A DNA stretch of 64,000 nucleotides from an uncultured Eggerthellaceae bacterium (GCA_910588205.1 CAJUQK010000006.1:5401-69400); one strand, 5' to 3'; shown: positions 7,574-16,217, counted from the first letter of the stretch. The notes: generated by a model not told the origin, from the sequence alone. Program-made: numbers and translations.

Positions 7574-8797
7574 TCAAGCCTTATCCGATTCGTCACCGTT
7601 GTACTTGCGTTCGAGCTCTTCAAGGCTATCATCTCCGAACTTCTCGAAGCTGGTAGGTACAGCTGCCTCAGATGCGGCCGCTTCTCCCTTCTCCATGGTT
7701 TCCCGCGACTGCTCATACTGCTTTGCCAGATCCTCTACAGACTCATCCCCGAACTTCTCCAGAGGTGTGCTCAGGATCTCCTGCTGGCGGATCCGATCGC
7801 GTTCTTTGGCATCTCTGCGGCGCTTGAGGACCACGGCGATGATGATGGCAAGGACGATGACGCCGATAACCACAGCTCCGGTGATATAAGCTGGTCTCAT
7901 GCGGTCAGCGTCCGTGGTCATGATGCGCTTGGCGGTCTCTGTGTACGTATTGGCGAAGATCTCCGTTTCGCTCAGATCCCAGTCATCGTAATTGATGGAG
8001 AGGTATTCAGCGAAGATGCTCAGAGCTTCCGCATCTATGACGGATTTTGCCTGAGCTCCTACGTAATACCCGGCATTGAAGCGCCCTTGGCCGTTGTCGC
8101 AGAAGGCCAGCACGAAATGAGTGCCGTCGTCGTAGTGGCTCTCATAATAGGCTGTGGCCTGTTGGGTCAGGTCAGCCTGGGAGGTCACCTGACCGTTGGG
8201 GAAGATGATGAGATAGGGCACCACGCCGGTATCCAGGCAGAATTGCTTCATGGCCTGATCCAGCTTCTTCGGGTTCTCTATCCAGTCCCCGCTGTCATCC
8301 TGGAAATACCCTGTGTCTTCCACCATGCCTACGGGGAGCGCTTTTCGCTCCACCGTTGAGGACGTCTTGGTGTTCGCACCTGTGCCACCGCCCATGAGAG
8401 CTGTAAGGAGGCTCACCAAGATCATGGCGCAGACGAAGACGATGATGGCGGTGAGGCAACCGGAGGGGCCCCGCTGAGGTGAAGAGGATCCAGGATCAGG
8501 TCGCTTAGGGTCTGGCTGGTAGGGATCCTGTTGGGGTGGGGGATAGCTCCCACCGCCCCGGGAGCCGCCCAGTAGATTCCCTAGGAGGAAGCCGCCAAGA
8601 AAACCACCGCCTCCGCCGGAGTAGCCACCGCCAGAGAGGGGGCCGCTAGAGCGTCCACCGCCGAATCCGCCAAAGCCGCCACCTCGGGAGAACCCGCCGC
8701 TGCCACCAGAGAATCCGCCACCGATGCCGCCGCCACCTGAGAACCCACCACCGAATCCTCCGCCGAAGCCACCACCGCCTCCACCTGAACGTCCCAT
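7574..8797 (-). CDS. Gly-rich TPM-like membrane protein, partner of PspA
   Basis: 407 residues: a Gly/Ser/Phe-rich low-complexity region (1-110, mostly GGGF-type repeats), a membrane helix (about 132-152), an outside domain (165-300) that resembles the TPM fold (YLIIFPNGQVTSQADL, THFVLAFCDNGQGRFNAGYY), a second helix (about 305-327) and a cytoplasmic tail. The tail holds two copies of an 18-residue motif, PLEKFGDESVEDLAKQYE and SFEKFGDDSLEELERKYN, about 35 residues apart. TPM proteins often neighbour PspA; the tail repeats could be docking peptides, which is inference. Start ATG with AGAGGAAGGA upstream. Function otherwise unknown. Confidence 0.75.
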   Translation of the reverse strand: MGRSGGGGGGFGGGFGGGFSGGGGIGGGFSGGSGGFSRGGGFGGFGGGRSSGPLSGGGYSGGGGGFLGGFLLGNLLGGSRGGGSYPPPQQDPYQPDPKRPDPGSSSPQRGPSGCLTAIIVFVCAMILVSLLTALMGGGTGANTKTSSTVERKALPVGMVEDTGYFQDDSGDWIENPKKLDQAMKQFCLDTGVVPYLIIFPNGQVTSQADLTQQATAYYESHYDDGTHFVLAFCDNGQGRFNAGYYVGAQAKSVIDAEALSIFAEYLSINYDDWDLSETEIFANTYTETAKRIMTTDADRMRPAYITGAVVIGVIVLAIIIAVVLKRRRDAKERDRIRQQEILSTPLEKFGDESVEDLAKQYEQSRETMEKGEAAASEAAVPTSFEKFGDDSLEELERKYNGDESDKA

Positions 8798-8934
8798 GGC
8801 TTACGATCCTTCCTCTAAAGGGTAGGCATTGCTTTGCTTACCGATGATTATACCCATGGGCATGAGCGGGCTTTCGTATCTGTGGGGGGACCGTTTCTCT
8901 TGGGCGCTGTGCCCGGGATAACGCCCTCCCCGCA

Positions 8935-9178
8935 AGGGGCCGACCGAGGTTGGCCCTGGGTCGAACACGTTCGACCCCTACGGACCGTGTGCCAGGTTCC
9001 CATCGGGTGTGCCATACATGTGTGTCAGGTTCCCATCGGGTGAACCATACCGGCCAGGTTGCCGTAGGGGCTGATCGCGATCAGCCCCCTGTGACACCCG
9101 GATGAACCCTGTACGGCAGGTTACCCGGCAGGTGTCGCAATGAATATGTTGCGCGCGATCCTCGCGCAACGCATATGC
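8935..9178. repeat. Composite intergenic palindromic repeat, copy 1
   Basis: This fills most of the 380-bp gap between the TPM-like gene and the MFS gene. It contains a GGGTCGAA-CACG-TTCGACCC palindrome (8958-8977), two copies of CAGGTTCCCATCGGGTG (8993 and 9026), and a 22-nt perfect palindrome (9067-9088, arms GGGGCTGATCG). The stretch 9054-9170 matches, in opposite orientation, 42866-42985, sharing CAGGTTGCCGTAGGGGCTGATC-type, ACCCGGATGAACCC-type and CGCAATGAATATGTTGCGCG-type blocks. Its right edge abuts the 5' end of the truncated MFS gene. No ORF with coding character is seen in it. Confidence 0.8.
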
Positions 9179-9179
9179 C

Positions 9180-10802
9180 ATGATCTTCGATGGCTATGAT
9201 TTCATGATCGTCAACTCGACCAACCTGTTCGTTGCCCATACGTTCTGGCCAGATAACCCTAATCCTGGCACGCTCATGGGATCGCTCACCACCTGGGGGC
9301 TTCTGGGTATGGTGATCGGCGGCGCTATCGGCGGTGTGCTGTCCGATAAGATCGGGCGCAAGAAGATGCTCATCGCGGCGGTCATCTTCTATGGCGCGTT
9401 CACGCTGCCTCAGGCCTTCGCGAATGATCTTGCGTTTTTCGCTGTCTTTCGTGTCATAGCTGGATTGGGTGTGGGTTCATGCATTCCCATTGTGACCACT
9501 GTGTTCTCTGAAACGATTCCCTCTAAGCGTCGCGGCCTATTCATCGGTTGCGGTCAGGCCTGCATGGTGGCCGGTTGGGTGATCGCGGGTCTGGTGGCCA
9601 ATCCTATCTGCAACGCCGCAACTCCCATTATGGGAGATTTCACGAATCTGGTCTCCTATGTGACCACGACGCCTACAGGGGAGGTCATCCAAGAGACTAT
9701 GTACGCGAATTGGCGTTTGTGCTATCTCATCGGAGGTTTCCCTATCATCTACGGCATCATCCTTATCTTCCTGATGTCAGAGACGCCCCACTGGTTCGCC
9801 AATGCAGGCCGCAATGAGGAAGCCATTGAAGCACTTGCGGACCTTGAGAAGAAGGCTCGGGGTACAGTGACTCCGCGGGACCCGAATGCGCTGATCGTGC
9901 CACCAAAGCCGAAGAAGACCACACCCAGCGTACTGTTCTCAAACCGATTCATCATCGGCACGTGTGCTATCTGGGCTATCTACTTCGTCGGCCAGCTCTG
10001 CGTCTATGGCATGAATGCTTGGCTTCCAGCCTGGTTCAAGGGCATCGGCTACAGCGCGTCTGAAGCCGTGGCGCTTCAGACATGGAACAACGTGGCAGCC
10101 ATCGCATCCAATTCACTGGCGGGTATCGTATCGGACAAGATCGGGCGCAAGAAGAACCTGCTGGGGGCGTGGGTGTTCTGCGTCGTGGCCATCGGGATCT
10201 GCTCGGCGTTCGTGATGCCGGGCAATTTCGTGTTCTGCATTGCCCTGATGCTCTTGTTCGGCTTCGCATTGAACTATGCCATCACCTCCGTGAATCCGGT
10301 CATGCCCGAGCAGTACCCCACAGCTATCCGGAACATGGGTGTTTCTTGGTGCCAGGCTTTCGCGCGATTCGGCGGCTCAGCCTCTTCCATAGTCTTGGGC
10401 GGCATTGCTGGCATGGCCATCTTCCAGAATCTGGATGGCACTACGAATTGGTCCAGCGTCGTTCTGGTGCTGATAGTGCCGTTCGTGTTGGGTTTCGTCT
10501 GTACGATGCTGTTCGTGCGCGATACCAGTGGGAAGTCCATCGACCAGATCGGTGAGGATTCGTCAGAGGATGAAGGTACCAGCGGCACAGTGCCCTTCGT
10601 GATAATGATCGTGATCATCGCCATCTTGTTCACGCTCTGCATCGTATGTCCTTTGGCCATTGGCAACTGGTCAAGCCTTTCCGAGTCCCTGCCGCTCATG
10701 GCTGCTGGGCTCTTGCTCCCGTTCGTGTTCTTCTTCATCTTCGGTGGCAAGGAGATCGCTCGTGAGAAGCGGGAGAAGGTGCGGGCAAAGAGCGCAAGCT
10801 AG
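9180..10802 (+). CDS. MFS transporter lacking its normal N-terminus
   Basis: 540 residues with about 13 membrane helices and both MFS loop motifs intact: SDKIGRKKMLI after the second helix and SDKIGRKKNLL in the second half. The sequence resembles sugar/organic-acid (AAHS-like) proton symporters, with two extra helices at the C-terminus. It begins MIFDGYDFMIVNSTNLF, which in relatives lies inside the first helix, so about 20-40 N-terminal residues are missing. An in-frame TGA lies 14 codons upstream, no ribosome binding site precedes the ATG, and the composite repeat ends directly at the gene. I therefore suspect a 5'-truncated, possibly silent gene. The substrate is unknown. Confidence 0.75.
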   Translation: MIFDGYDFMIVNSTNLFVAHTFWPDNPNPGTLMGSLTTWGLLGMVIGGAIGGVLSDKIGRKKMLIAAVIFYGAFTLPQAFANDLAFFAVFRVIAGLGVGSCIPIVTTVFSETIPSKRRGLFIGCGQACMVAGWVIAGLVANPICNAATPIMGDFTNLVSYVTTTPTGEVIQETMYANWRLCYLIGGFPIIYGIILIFLMSETPHWFANAGRNEEAIEALADLEKKARGTVTPRDPNALIVPPKPKKTTPSVLFSNRFIIGTCAIWAIYFVGQLCVYGMNAWLPAWFKGIGYSASEAVALQTWNNVAAIASNSLAGIVSDKIGRKKNLLGAWVFCVVAIGICSAFVMPGNFVFCIALMLLFGFALNYAITSVNPVMPEQYPTAIRNMGVSWCQAFARFGGSASSIVLGGIAGMAIFQNLDGTTNWSSVVLVLIVPFVLGFVCTMLFVRDTSGKSIDQIGEDSSEDEGTSGTVPFVIMIVIIAILFTLCIVCPLAIGNWSSLSESLPLMAAGLLLPFVFFFIFGGKEIAREKREKVRAKSAS

Positions 10803-10834
10803 CCCGTTCGCCTCGTCATGTACGATCCTCTTGA

Positions 10835-10870
10835 GAAGGGGGGCAGGGATTCGTTCCTGCCCCCCCCTTC
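10835..10870. terminator. Strong hairpin after the MFS gene
   Basis: GAAGGGGGGCAGG and CCTGCCCCCCCCTTC form a long G/C stem around an 8-base loop, 33 bp downstream of the MFS stop codon and ahead of the convergent TlpA gene. There is no clear T-tract; it may act on both strands. Confidence 0.55.
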
Positions 10871-10898
10871 GCATATCAAGACTTTAGGATGCCTCTAG

Positions 10899-11036
10899 GA
10901 TGCTGATGCAATTGCTCCTGTTTCCCTCGCAATATTGCTTTTTGTGGGAGTACCTGGTCACGGTGTGGGCTGCTTCTATCTGGATTGCGCCCCGAAGCTC
11001 GTCAAGGAGATGCCACGCAAGACGAAGGGTGGCTAA
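10899..11036 (+). pseudogene. Possible C-terminal gene remnant
   Basis: An open frame of 45 codons without a start, preceded by an in-frame TAG and ending in TAA, reads APVSLAILLFVGVPGHGVGC then FYLDCAPKLVKEMPRKTKGG. The hydrophobic stretch followed by a short basic tail looks like the last helix and C-terminus of a membrane protein. It does not continue the MFS frame. I do not recognise the parent family, and chance cannot be excluded. It overlaps the 3' end of the convergent TlpA gene by a few bases. Confidence 0.25.
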
Positions 11037-11659
11037 AGCAGCATAGCTATCCCGCGCTGGAGGGCGGATTCATCCAACATACCTGATCCCATGGCTATCA
11101 CGTAGCCCTCGGCATCTATGAAGAAGGTCCGCGGGATGGATGTCAAGCCATATTCGATAGAAGCATTCCCTTCGCAATCAAAGAACACCGGGAAGGTGTA
11201 TTCACGCTCAGCGATGAAACGCTTCGCACGGTCCTCTGTCTCTCCGTTGAACCCTACGACATCTACCATGGCGAACTGCACTTGGCTCCCATATTCGTCG
11301 AAGGCGCTTTGGAACCCAGGCATCTCCTGCTGACAAGGGCCACAGGTGCTGGCCCAGAAGTTCAGCACCACGGGCTTTCCGTAGAGCTGGCTGAAGGACA
11401 CGGTCTCTCCGTCAGCAGTGGCCATAGTGAAATCCGGCGCTAGTTTGTGCTCTTCGCCATCTGCCTGCGCGTCTCCGGATGAACCGGTGGTACCCCCATT
11501 CGATGCCAGCTGGTCTGTCTCGGAGGAAGCGGCTGGTGCCAAGACGTTATAGGCGATAGCGGCTCCGGCGATGATCGCCACCAGCGCCACTGTGCCAATG
11601 ATGAGCCCGCGTTTGGATGCTGCCCTTGAAGCTGTATCCTTCGCCTTCTTCTCCTTCAT
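11033..11659 (-). CDS. TlpA/ResA-type membrane-anchored thiol-disulfide oxidoreductase
   Basis: 208 residues: an N-terminal membrane anchor (residues 18-38, LIIGTVALVAIIAGAAIAYN), a low-complexity Ser/Gly linker, then a thioredoxin domain with the active site NFWASTCGPCQQEMPGF (CGPC) and the cis-proline motif LTSIPRTFFID. It acts outside the membrane and should receive electrons from the CcdA protein encoded 22 bp upstream on the same strand. Such pairs reduce apocytochrome c or other secreted thiols; no cytochrome c maturation genes are in view, so the target is open. Confidence 0.92.
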   Translation of the reverse strand: MKEKKAKDTASRAASKRGLIIGTVALVAIIAGAAIAYNVLAPAASSETDQLASNGGTTGSSGDAQADGEEHKLAPDFTMATADGETVSFSQLYGKPVVLNFWASTCGPCQQEMPGFQSAFDEYGSQVQFAMVDVVGFNGETEDRAKRFIAEREYTFPVFFDCEGNASIEYGLTSIPRTFFIDAEGYVIAMGSGMLDESALQRGIAMLL

Positions 11660-11681
11660 GATGAGCTTTCCCTTCCTTCGA

Positions 11682-12344
11682 TCAGCTCAAGAGACTGAGC
11701 AGGTTCCCTAAGAGTCCTGTTGCCATGAGGAGGCCCACGGCAACCAAGAGCCATCCACAGATCTTGGTGATGAGGTCATAGTGGCGCTTGATGGCATCGA
11801 ATGCGCCTTTGAGCTTGTCTATAAGCAGTGCGCTGGCTACGAAGGGAACGCCGAGCCCTACCGAATAGCAAAGCAGCATGAGCGTGCCCGTGAGCGCTGA
11901 GCCTTGTTGAGAGGCAAGCATGAGCGCCGAGCCCAAGAATGCTCCTACGCAGGGCGTCCAGCCGATAGAGAAGACGATGCCGAAGAGGACGGCCGAGGGA
12001 AACCCGAGCGTTCTTTCCGTGAGGGATGAGCTCACCCCTTTGAAGATGTTCAGTTTCAGGAACCCGAGGAAGTACAGACCGAACAGGATGACGAAAGCTC
12101 CGCAGACGATATTCAGTGCAGTGCGATAGTGCAGAAAGAAGGACCCAACCGTTCCTGCCAGCGCACCCATGCTCACGAAGACCACCGTGAAGCCCAGCAC
12201 GAACCCGAGTGCGTTCTTCAGAATAGTCCTCGTGCTTTGCTCCTCGCCTGCGGCGAAGTAGGTCACATAGATGGGGATCATGGGCAGCAGGCAAGGGGAG
12301 ACGAAGGTGATCACGCCTTCCAAGAAAGAGATCAAGAACTCCAT
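11682..12344 (-). CDS. ccdA: CcdA-family transmembrane thiol-electron transporter
   Basis: 220 residues, six membrane helices. The two functional cysteines lie in the typical proline-flanked contexts VSPCLLPMIP (helix 1) and GWTPCVGAFLG (helix 4). The protein passes electrons from cytoplasmic thioredoxin across the membrane to an extracytoplasmic partner, here most likely the TlpA-like protein encoded immediately downstream. I chose MEFLISFLEG as the start (ATG 12342-12344), which gives the normal family N-terminus; the longer frame adds ten residues without a clear ribosome binding site. Confidence 0.93.
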   Translation of the reverse strand: MEFLISFLEGVITFVSPCLLPMIPIYVTYFAAGEEQSTRTILKNALGFVLGFTVVFVSMGALAGTVGSFFLHYRTALNIVCGAFVILFGLYFLGFLKLNIFKGVSSSLTERTLGFPSAVLFGIVFSIGWTPCVGAFLGSALMLASQQGSALTGTLMLLCYSVGLGVPFVASALLIDKLKGAFDAIKRHYDLITKICGWLLVAVGLLMATGLLGNLLSLLS

Positions 12345-12384
12345 AGCATCACCGCCGTTCGAGATACGAGGCAAAGCAGCCTGG

Positions 12385-12840
12385 TCAGGCTAGGCGTGTC
12401 TTCTTCGTAACGGGACAGACGATCTGACCGCCGCGATGCGTGTAATGCACCAAAAAGCCGATGCCTGCCAATGCCAAGGCCACTCCAAGCCCTGTGTAGA
12501 AGAACGCCACGAACCAAGAGGGTACGATACCGAAGGCCCGAAGGGAGATGCCGCCGCCCATCATGATGGCCATGATGAGGTAGCCTTTCACATCGAAGAA
12601 GTGCAGGATGTGCATCCTGTCTTCTCCGTAGCTGCGGATGCGGTCAGCGTGCTTGCCTACCAGCTTGCTGAACATGGTATGGAATGCCAGGAATACAGCA
12701 GGAATCCCTACGATGAGCAACCAGAGGGGTGTGACCCCTTCTGCACAGGCAGAAACGCCTATCCGTGCGATGTTGATGCCAGCCAAGAACCAGACCACTG
12801 CTGCTATCAAAAGAAGGTATTTTGCCTGTACGCGGAACAT
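12385..12840 (-). CDS. Small polytopic membrane protein, unknown function
   Basis: About 151 residues from MFRVQAKYLLLI, with four hydrophobic segments (9-28, 38-56, 85-103, 108-129) and a basic C-terminus VCPVTKKTRLA. Between helices 2 and 3 lies a polar stretch FSKLVGKHADRIRSYGEDRM. No catalytic motif is evident. An upstream in-frame ATG (12933) would add 31 polar residues unlike a membrane protein start, so I prefer the internal one, although its ribosome binding site is weak. It lies 40 bp upstream of ccdA on the same strand and may be cotranscribed. Confidence 0.6.
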   Translation of the reverse strand: MFRVQAKYLLLIAAVVWFLAGINIARIGVSACAEGVTPLWLLIVGIPAVFLAFHTMFSKLVGKHADRIRSYGEDRMHILHFFDVKGYLIMAIMMGGGISLRAFGIVPSWFVAFFYTGLGVALALAGIGFLVHYTHRGGQIVCPVTKKTRLA

Positions 12841-12975
12841 GAGTCTATGATACACCTGCCGCTTCCGACACCACAAGGAGATGCCTTCGGTTGATATACG
12901 GTCATGGAAGCCCTCCTCAAGGAATATGATCAAGCAGGCCCAAAGGCCTCTACGGAGGATGTATTGCGTTATGCG

Positions 12976-13032
12976 TAGGGGTCGATTGGAGCGCAGCGCA
13001 GATCGACCCAGGGTTGCCGCACGCCATGCGGC
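12976..13032. repeat. Composite palindromic repeat, short copy
   Basis: GTAGGGGTCGATTGG...AGATCGACCC forms an imperfect palindrome of the dispersed family, followed by a hairpin GCCGCA-CGCCA-TGCGGC. It occupies the gap between the small membrane protein and the antiporter gene and may also provide the 5' leader of the latter. Confidence 0.6.
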
Positions 13033-13086
13033 TTATGGTATGGTTGCGGGCTTTAGGATGATACGTCGCGCGAAGGTGGGGATAGG

Positions 13087-14877
13087 GTGCAAACGCTCGA
13101 GCTGATCTTGTTGCTGCTCACAGCTGTGGTGGCCTCCAGTATTCTGGAGAAGGTGCTTCCGCGCCTGTCGTTGCCGCTCGTGCAGATAGCCGCAGGTGCC
13201 CTCATAGCTTTCGCTATCCACACACCCTTGGAAAGTGGGATAGACCCAGAGCTCCTGCTCATCTTATTCATCGCGCCGTTGCACTTCAATGAATCCCGTC
13301 ATGCAGATTCGGGGGCGCTCTGGGCGAACCGTTGGGGTATCGCCTCTTTGGCCGTGGGCCTCGTGTTCGCCATCATCGCATCGGTGGGCTTCACTTTGCA
13401 TGCCTTGCTACCAGCGGTCCCTTTGGCAGCCGCCCTTGCCTTTGGTGCTGCCATGGGTTCTACGGATGCCGTGGCGGTCACGGAGCTATCGAAGGATTTT
13501 AGGTTCGGCAAACGTCACGCAGCATTACTCACGGGCGAGGCATTCTTCAACGATGTCACCGGCACGGTGGTCTTCCAGTGCGCGCTGGGAGTTGCGGTCT
13601 CAGGTGTGCTCTCCCTCTTCCATGCGGGTGAAGAGTTCGTGTTCGACCTGTTCGGCGGTCTTCTAGGCGGCGGTCTTCTGGGTCTCGTTGCTTGGGGACT
13701 GCTCCAGCTCATCCGCCGGTGGGGTATTGATACCCCTACGTTACACGTCACCCTAGAGTTGTTGTTGCCCTTCGTCATCTATCTGGTAGCGAAGCAGCTG
13801 CATATCGGCGCCGTTATCGCGGTGGTTACGGCTGGGCTGACCATGTCGCTGCTCCCGCACCGCCATAGCGCTCAAACGGCGAAGCAGAAGCTACAATCCC
13901 GCGGCGTGTGGGATGTTGTGAGCTTCGTGCTGAACGGGGTCATCTTCGTCATCTTGGGGATGCAGCTGCCGCGCATCCTGCGCCCGGTGGCCGAAGGAGG
14001 ATTGGGGGATGCGCTTGACATCTTAGGAGTCGTGGCGCTGCTGACCATCGTGCTGGAGGCAGTCCGCTTCCTTTGGATCGTAGGAATGGACGCTGTTCAT
14101 GAGCGGCTCTCTGGTATGAGAGTGCGCCATCTGTTCACGCGGGAGAATCTGCGAAGCACTCTTGCCATGGCTTTGGCCGGTCCGAAGGGAGGCATCACGC
14201 TTTCGCTCATGCTCACCGTTCCTGCGACGCTCTCTACCGCCGATGGCTTTCCTGTGCGTGATGCGCTCGTCTCGATCGCCTCCGGCGTGATCCTCTGCAC
14301 GCTCCTACTGGCTAATTTCGCCGTTCCAGCCCTCGTGCCCTATAAGGCCGAGGCGCGTCGGGTCCGTCAACGGGTGGATGCCGAGATGGACCTGATTGAA
14401 CAGGTCATCCGCTCCATTGAAGAGGACGCCCACTTCACGGGGCAGGTGCAAGGTGTAGGCGGGGAGGAGCGCTTCACTGTGGATGACGGGAAGGTGGATG
14501 AACCGGCCACGGCCATCGTGATGAAGCGCTATGCCGACCAATTGAAGGAGCTAGCGCCCCATGCTACGAAGAAGCGTGCCGAACAAGCGCGGGAGGTAGT
14601 GCAGGCCTGTGAGGCGATCTATGGGCGCGTGGATGAGATAGCCGAAGAGCTTGCCGGATTAGCTGAGGATGATAGGGAAGGGGAGAGCGCTCTCCCATCA
14701 CTCAGCGCTCACTTCCGTGCGTTGCAGGCTATCTACGATGCCGTGGAAAGCGTTCAGGCTCAGGCCCTGACACGGGAGTTGGAGTTCATCAAGGAGATGC
14801 GCGCTGCGGGCCAGCTGGATGCGGCCCATGCGAAGCAGCTGCGCAATGATGTCTATATCCAGCAGATCACGCTGTAG
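13087..14877 (+). CDS. Na+/H+ antiporter, CPA1 (NhaP-like) family
   Basis: 596 residues with about twelve membrane helices in the first 420 residues, then a soluble acidic/helical tail of about 170 residues. The ion-binding region is intact: FGAAMGSTDAVAVTEL and LLTGEAFFNDVTGTVVFQ (the helix-5 ND pair), plus LAGPKGGITLSL in the second half. It exchanges cytoplasmic Na+ (or K+) for protons. The start is GTG at 13087 preceded by AAGGTGGGG; the first helix follows directly. It stands alone, convergent with the VanZ-RDD gene. Confidence 0.9.
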   Translation: MQTLELILLLLTAVVASSILEKVLPRLSLPLVQIAAGALIAFAIHTPLESGIDPELLLILFIAPLHFNESRHADSGALWANRWGIASLAVGLVFAIIASVGFTLHALLPAVPLAAALAFGAAMGSTDAVAVTELSKDFRFGKRHAALLTGEAFFNDVTGTVVFQCALGVAVSGVLSLFHAGEEFVFDLFGGLLGGGLLGLVAWGLLQLIRRWGIDTPTLHVTLELLLPFVIYLVAKQLHIGAVIAVVTAGLTMSLLPHRHSAQTAKQKLQSRGVWDVVSFVLNGVIFVILGMQLPRILRPVAEGGLGDALDILGVVALLTIVLEAVRFLWIVGMDAVHERLSGMRVRHLFTRENLRSTLAMALAGPKGGITLSLMLTVPATLSTADGFPVRDALVSIASGVILCTLLLANFAVPALVPYKAEARRVRQRVDAEMDLIEQVIRSIEEDAHFTGQVQGVGGEERFTVDDGKVDEPATAIVMKRYADQLKELAPHATKKRAEQAREVVQACEAIYGRVDEIAEELAGLAEDDREGESALPSLSAHFRALQAIYDAVESVQAQALTRELEFIKEMRAAGQLDAAHAKQLRNDVYIQQITL

Positions 14878-14915
14878 GTGTTACCGACACTCCTCGTCCG
14901 GAAGTAGGGGCTATT

Positions 14916-15953
14916 TCATTCCGCTGGAGAAGCGGGTAGGTAGTCGTAGGGCATCTTGCGGGCAAAGAGGTAGAAGATTCCCAGGATGACCGTCGCATAG
15001 GGTGGCGCTACCAAGAAGAGCAGGAGGACAGTGCTCCTGAGAGCATAGAACAAGGCTCGCTTCCAACCTGTGCGTGGAACTGTTTCGAAGGTCATGCGCA
15101 CAAGCGTGCCGCCCGGAGTGCTTCCACCGTGAAGCCAGGGAATGATTATCTCCACGGCAAGGAACGAGACGAGACCGCATCCTATGAGGAAGAGATCTCC
15201 GGTCTGAGTGGCATCCAAACCTGGTAACGTGAAGGGCTGGTCAGCGAATACCTCCCAGGCCAAGGCAATGATAAGCCAGGGGAACAGCGTGCAGAAGCCT
15301 ATGATGAGCAGGTCCACCCAAAGGGCAACGCATCGGCGCACGAATCCGGGGTTGCTGGTCTTGGGCGGTGGTCCTGAAGGGGCAGCCGGGAGAAAGCGGT
15401 CCAGAGCGCGACCGCACCACCAGCCTGCTATCCCGCCGAGGGTGTTGAAGATGATGTCATCTACATCGAATGTGCGGTAGGCGAAAGGGTAGAGGCCGAA
15501 GAAGCCCGTAAGCTGTGCCGTCTCTATGAGGATCGTGATCGTTAGCGAAAGGACGAGGGTCTTGCCTAGACCTAGGCGCAGAAGCCGCTTCGCGATGAAC
15601 CCCAAAGGCAGGAACAGCACGATGTTGAAGAGAAGCTGCAAAACCGCTTTGAGGCCATCCTTCGCGATGTCGAAGACGAAGGCGAAGGGGTTCAGTTGCG
15701 GGGCGATGCCATAGGTGATGCCCAGGCCCGTATCACCCGAGGGAAGGGGGTAGAGCGTGAAGCATCCCAATCCTGACACGTAGAGCATGGAGAGGTAGGC
15801 GGCCGCGAAGGAAGAGAAGCGCAAGCGCCCATCCCGATGGTAGAGATAGGCCAAGATGGGTAAGGTGAGCGAGAACGAGAGGATGGGCCAGAGCAAAAGG
15901 GCAGCCTGGAAGTTGCTCGTGAATCCTGAAAGGAATGATCCGATGGCTCCCAT
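14916..15953 (-). CDS. VanZ-like / RDD two-domain membrane protein
   Basis: 345 residues. The N-terminal half is VanZ-like (LFNIVLFLPLGFIAKRL, then ETAQLTGFFGLYPFAYRTFD and VDDIIFNTLGGIAGWW), and the C-terminal half after residue 210 is an RDD domain (RRCVALWVDLLIIGF with the Arg-Asp pair, and GGSTPGGTLVRMTF). Domain functions are poorly defined: VanZ proteins affect glycopeptide resistance, and some RDD proteins act in Na+ or Li+ export. I selected the ATG at 15953 because a GGGGGGTGG tract precedes it and the longer form only adds a charged leader. Transcribed toward the antiporter gene. Confidence 0.85.
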   Translation of the reverse strand: MGAIGSFLSGFTSNFQAALLLWPILSFSLTLPILAYLYHRDGRLRFSSFAAAYLSMLYVSGLGCFTLYPLPSGDTGLGITYGIAPQLNPFAFVFDIAKDGLKAVLQLLFNIVLFLPLGFIAKRLLRLGLGKTLVLSLTITILIETAQLTGFFGLYPFAYRTFDVDDIIFNTLGGIAGWWCGRALDRFLPAAPSGPPPKTSNPGFVRRCVALWVDLLIIGFCTLFPWLIIALAWEVFADQPFTLPGLDATQTGDLFLIGCGLVSFLAVEIIIPWLHGGSTPGGTLVRMTFETVPRTGWKRALFYALRSTVLLLFLVAPPYATVILGIFYLFARKMPYDYLPASPAE

Positions 15954-16064
15954 GCCCACCCCCCTTTTTTTCTTTGTGTCGATGCCGCCCATGAGGCGTG
16001 TTCATCCTAGCGCAGACACCTTTCGTCCGGGGCATTCCTGACAGGATTGTAAGATAAATAGAAA

Positions 16065-16089
16065 GCAGCCATCCGATCAGGATGGCCGC
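16065..16089 (-). terminator. Intrinsic terminator (copy A) left of the Fic islet
   Basis: On the minus strand GCGGCCATCC-TGATC-GGATGGCTGC (one mismatch) is followed by TTTCTATTT. About 40 bp upstream of it on the minus strand is GACAAGAAGAAGAAATAG, the same end (DKKKK stop) as in the ferritin-like gene at 17.69 kb. No intact gene now precedes it, so it looks like the left-over or duplicated end of a gene. Confidence 0.7.
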
Positions 16090-16217
16090 CTATGGATCAG
16101 CCCCGAAGGGCTCTTCGATTAAGCTGGCTATTTCTTCTTCTTGTCTGCAATGTGTTTTTTTCGCAGGACATGAACCTAGAAGCGAAGAGGGTTCATTTTC
16201 TATTGCGCTGGATATTG

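Noticed and set aside
8993..9042. Direct repeats as a CRISPR array
   Set aside because: Only two copies of 17 bp with a 16-bp gap, no cas genes, and the copies belong to the palindromic repeat family.
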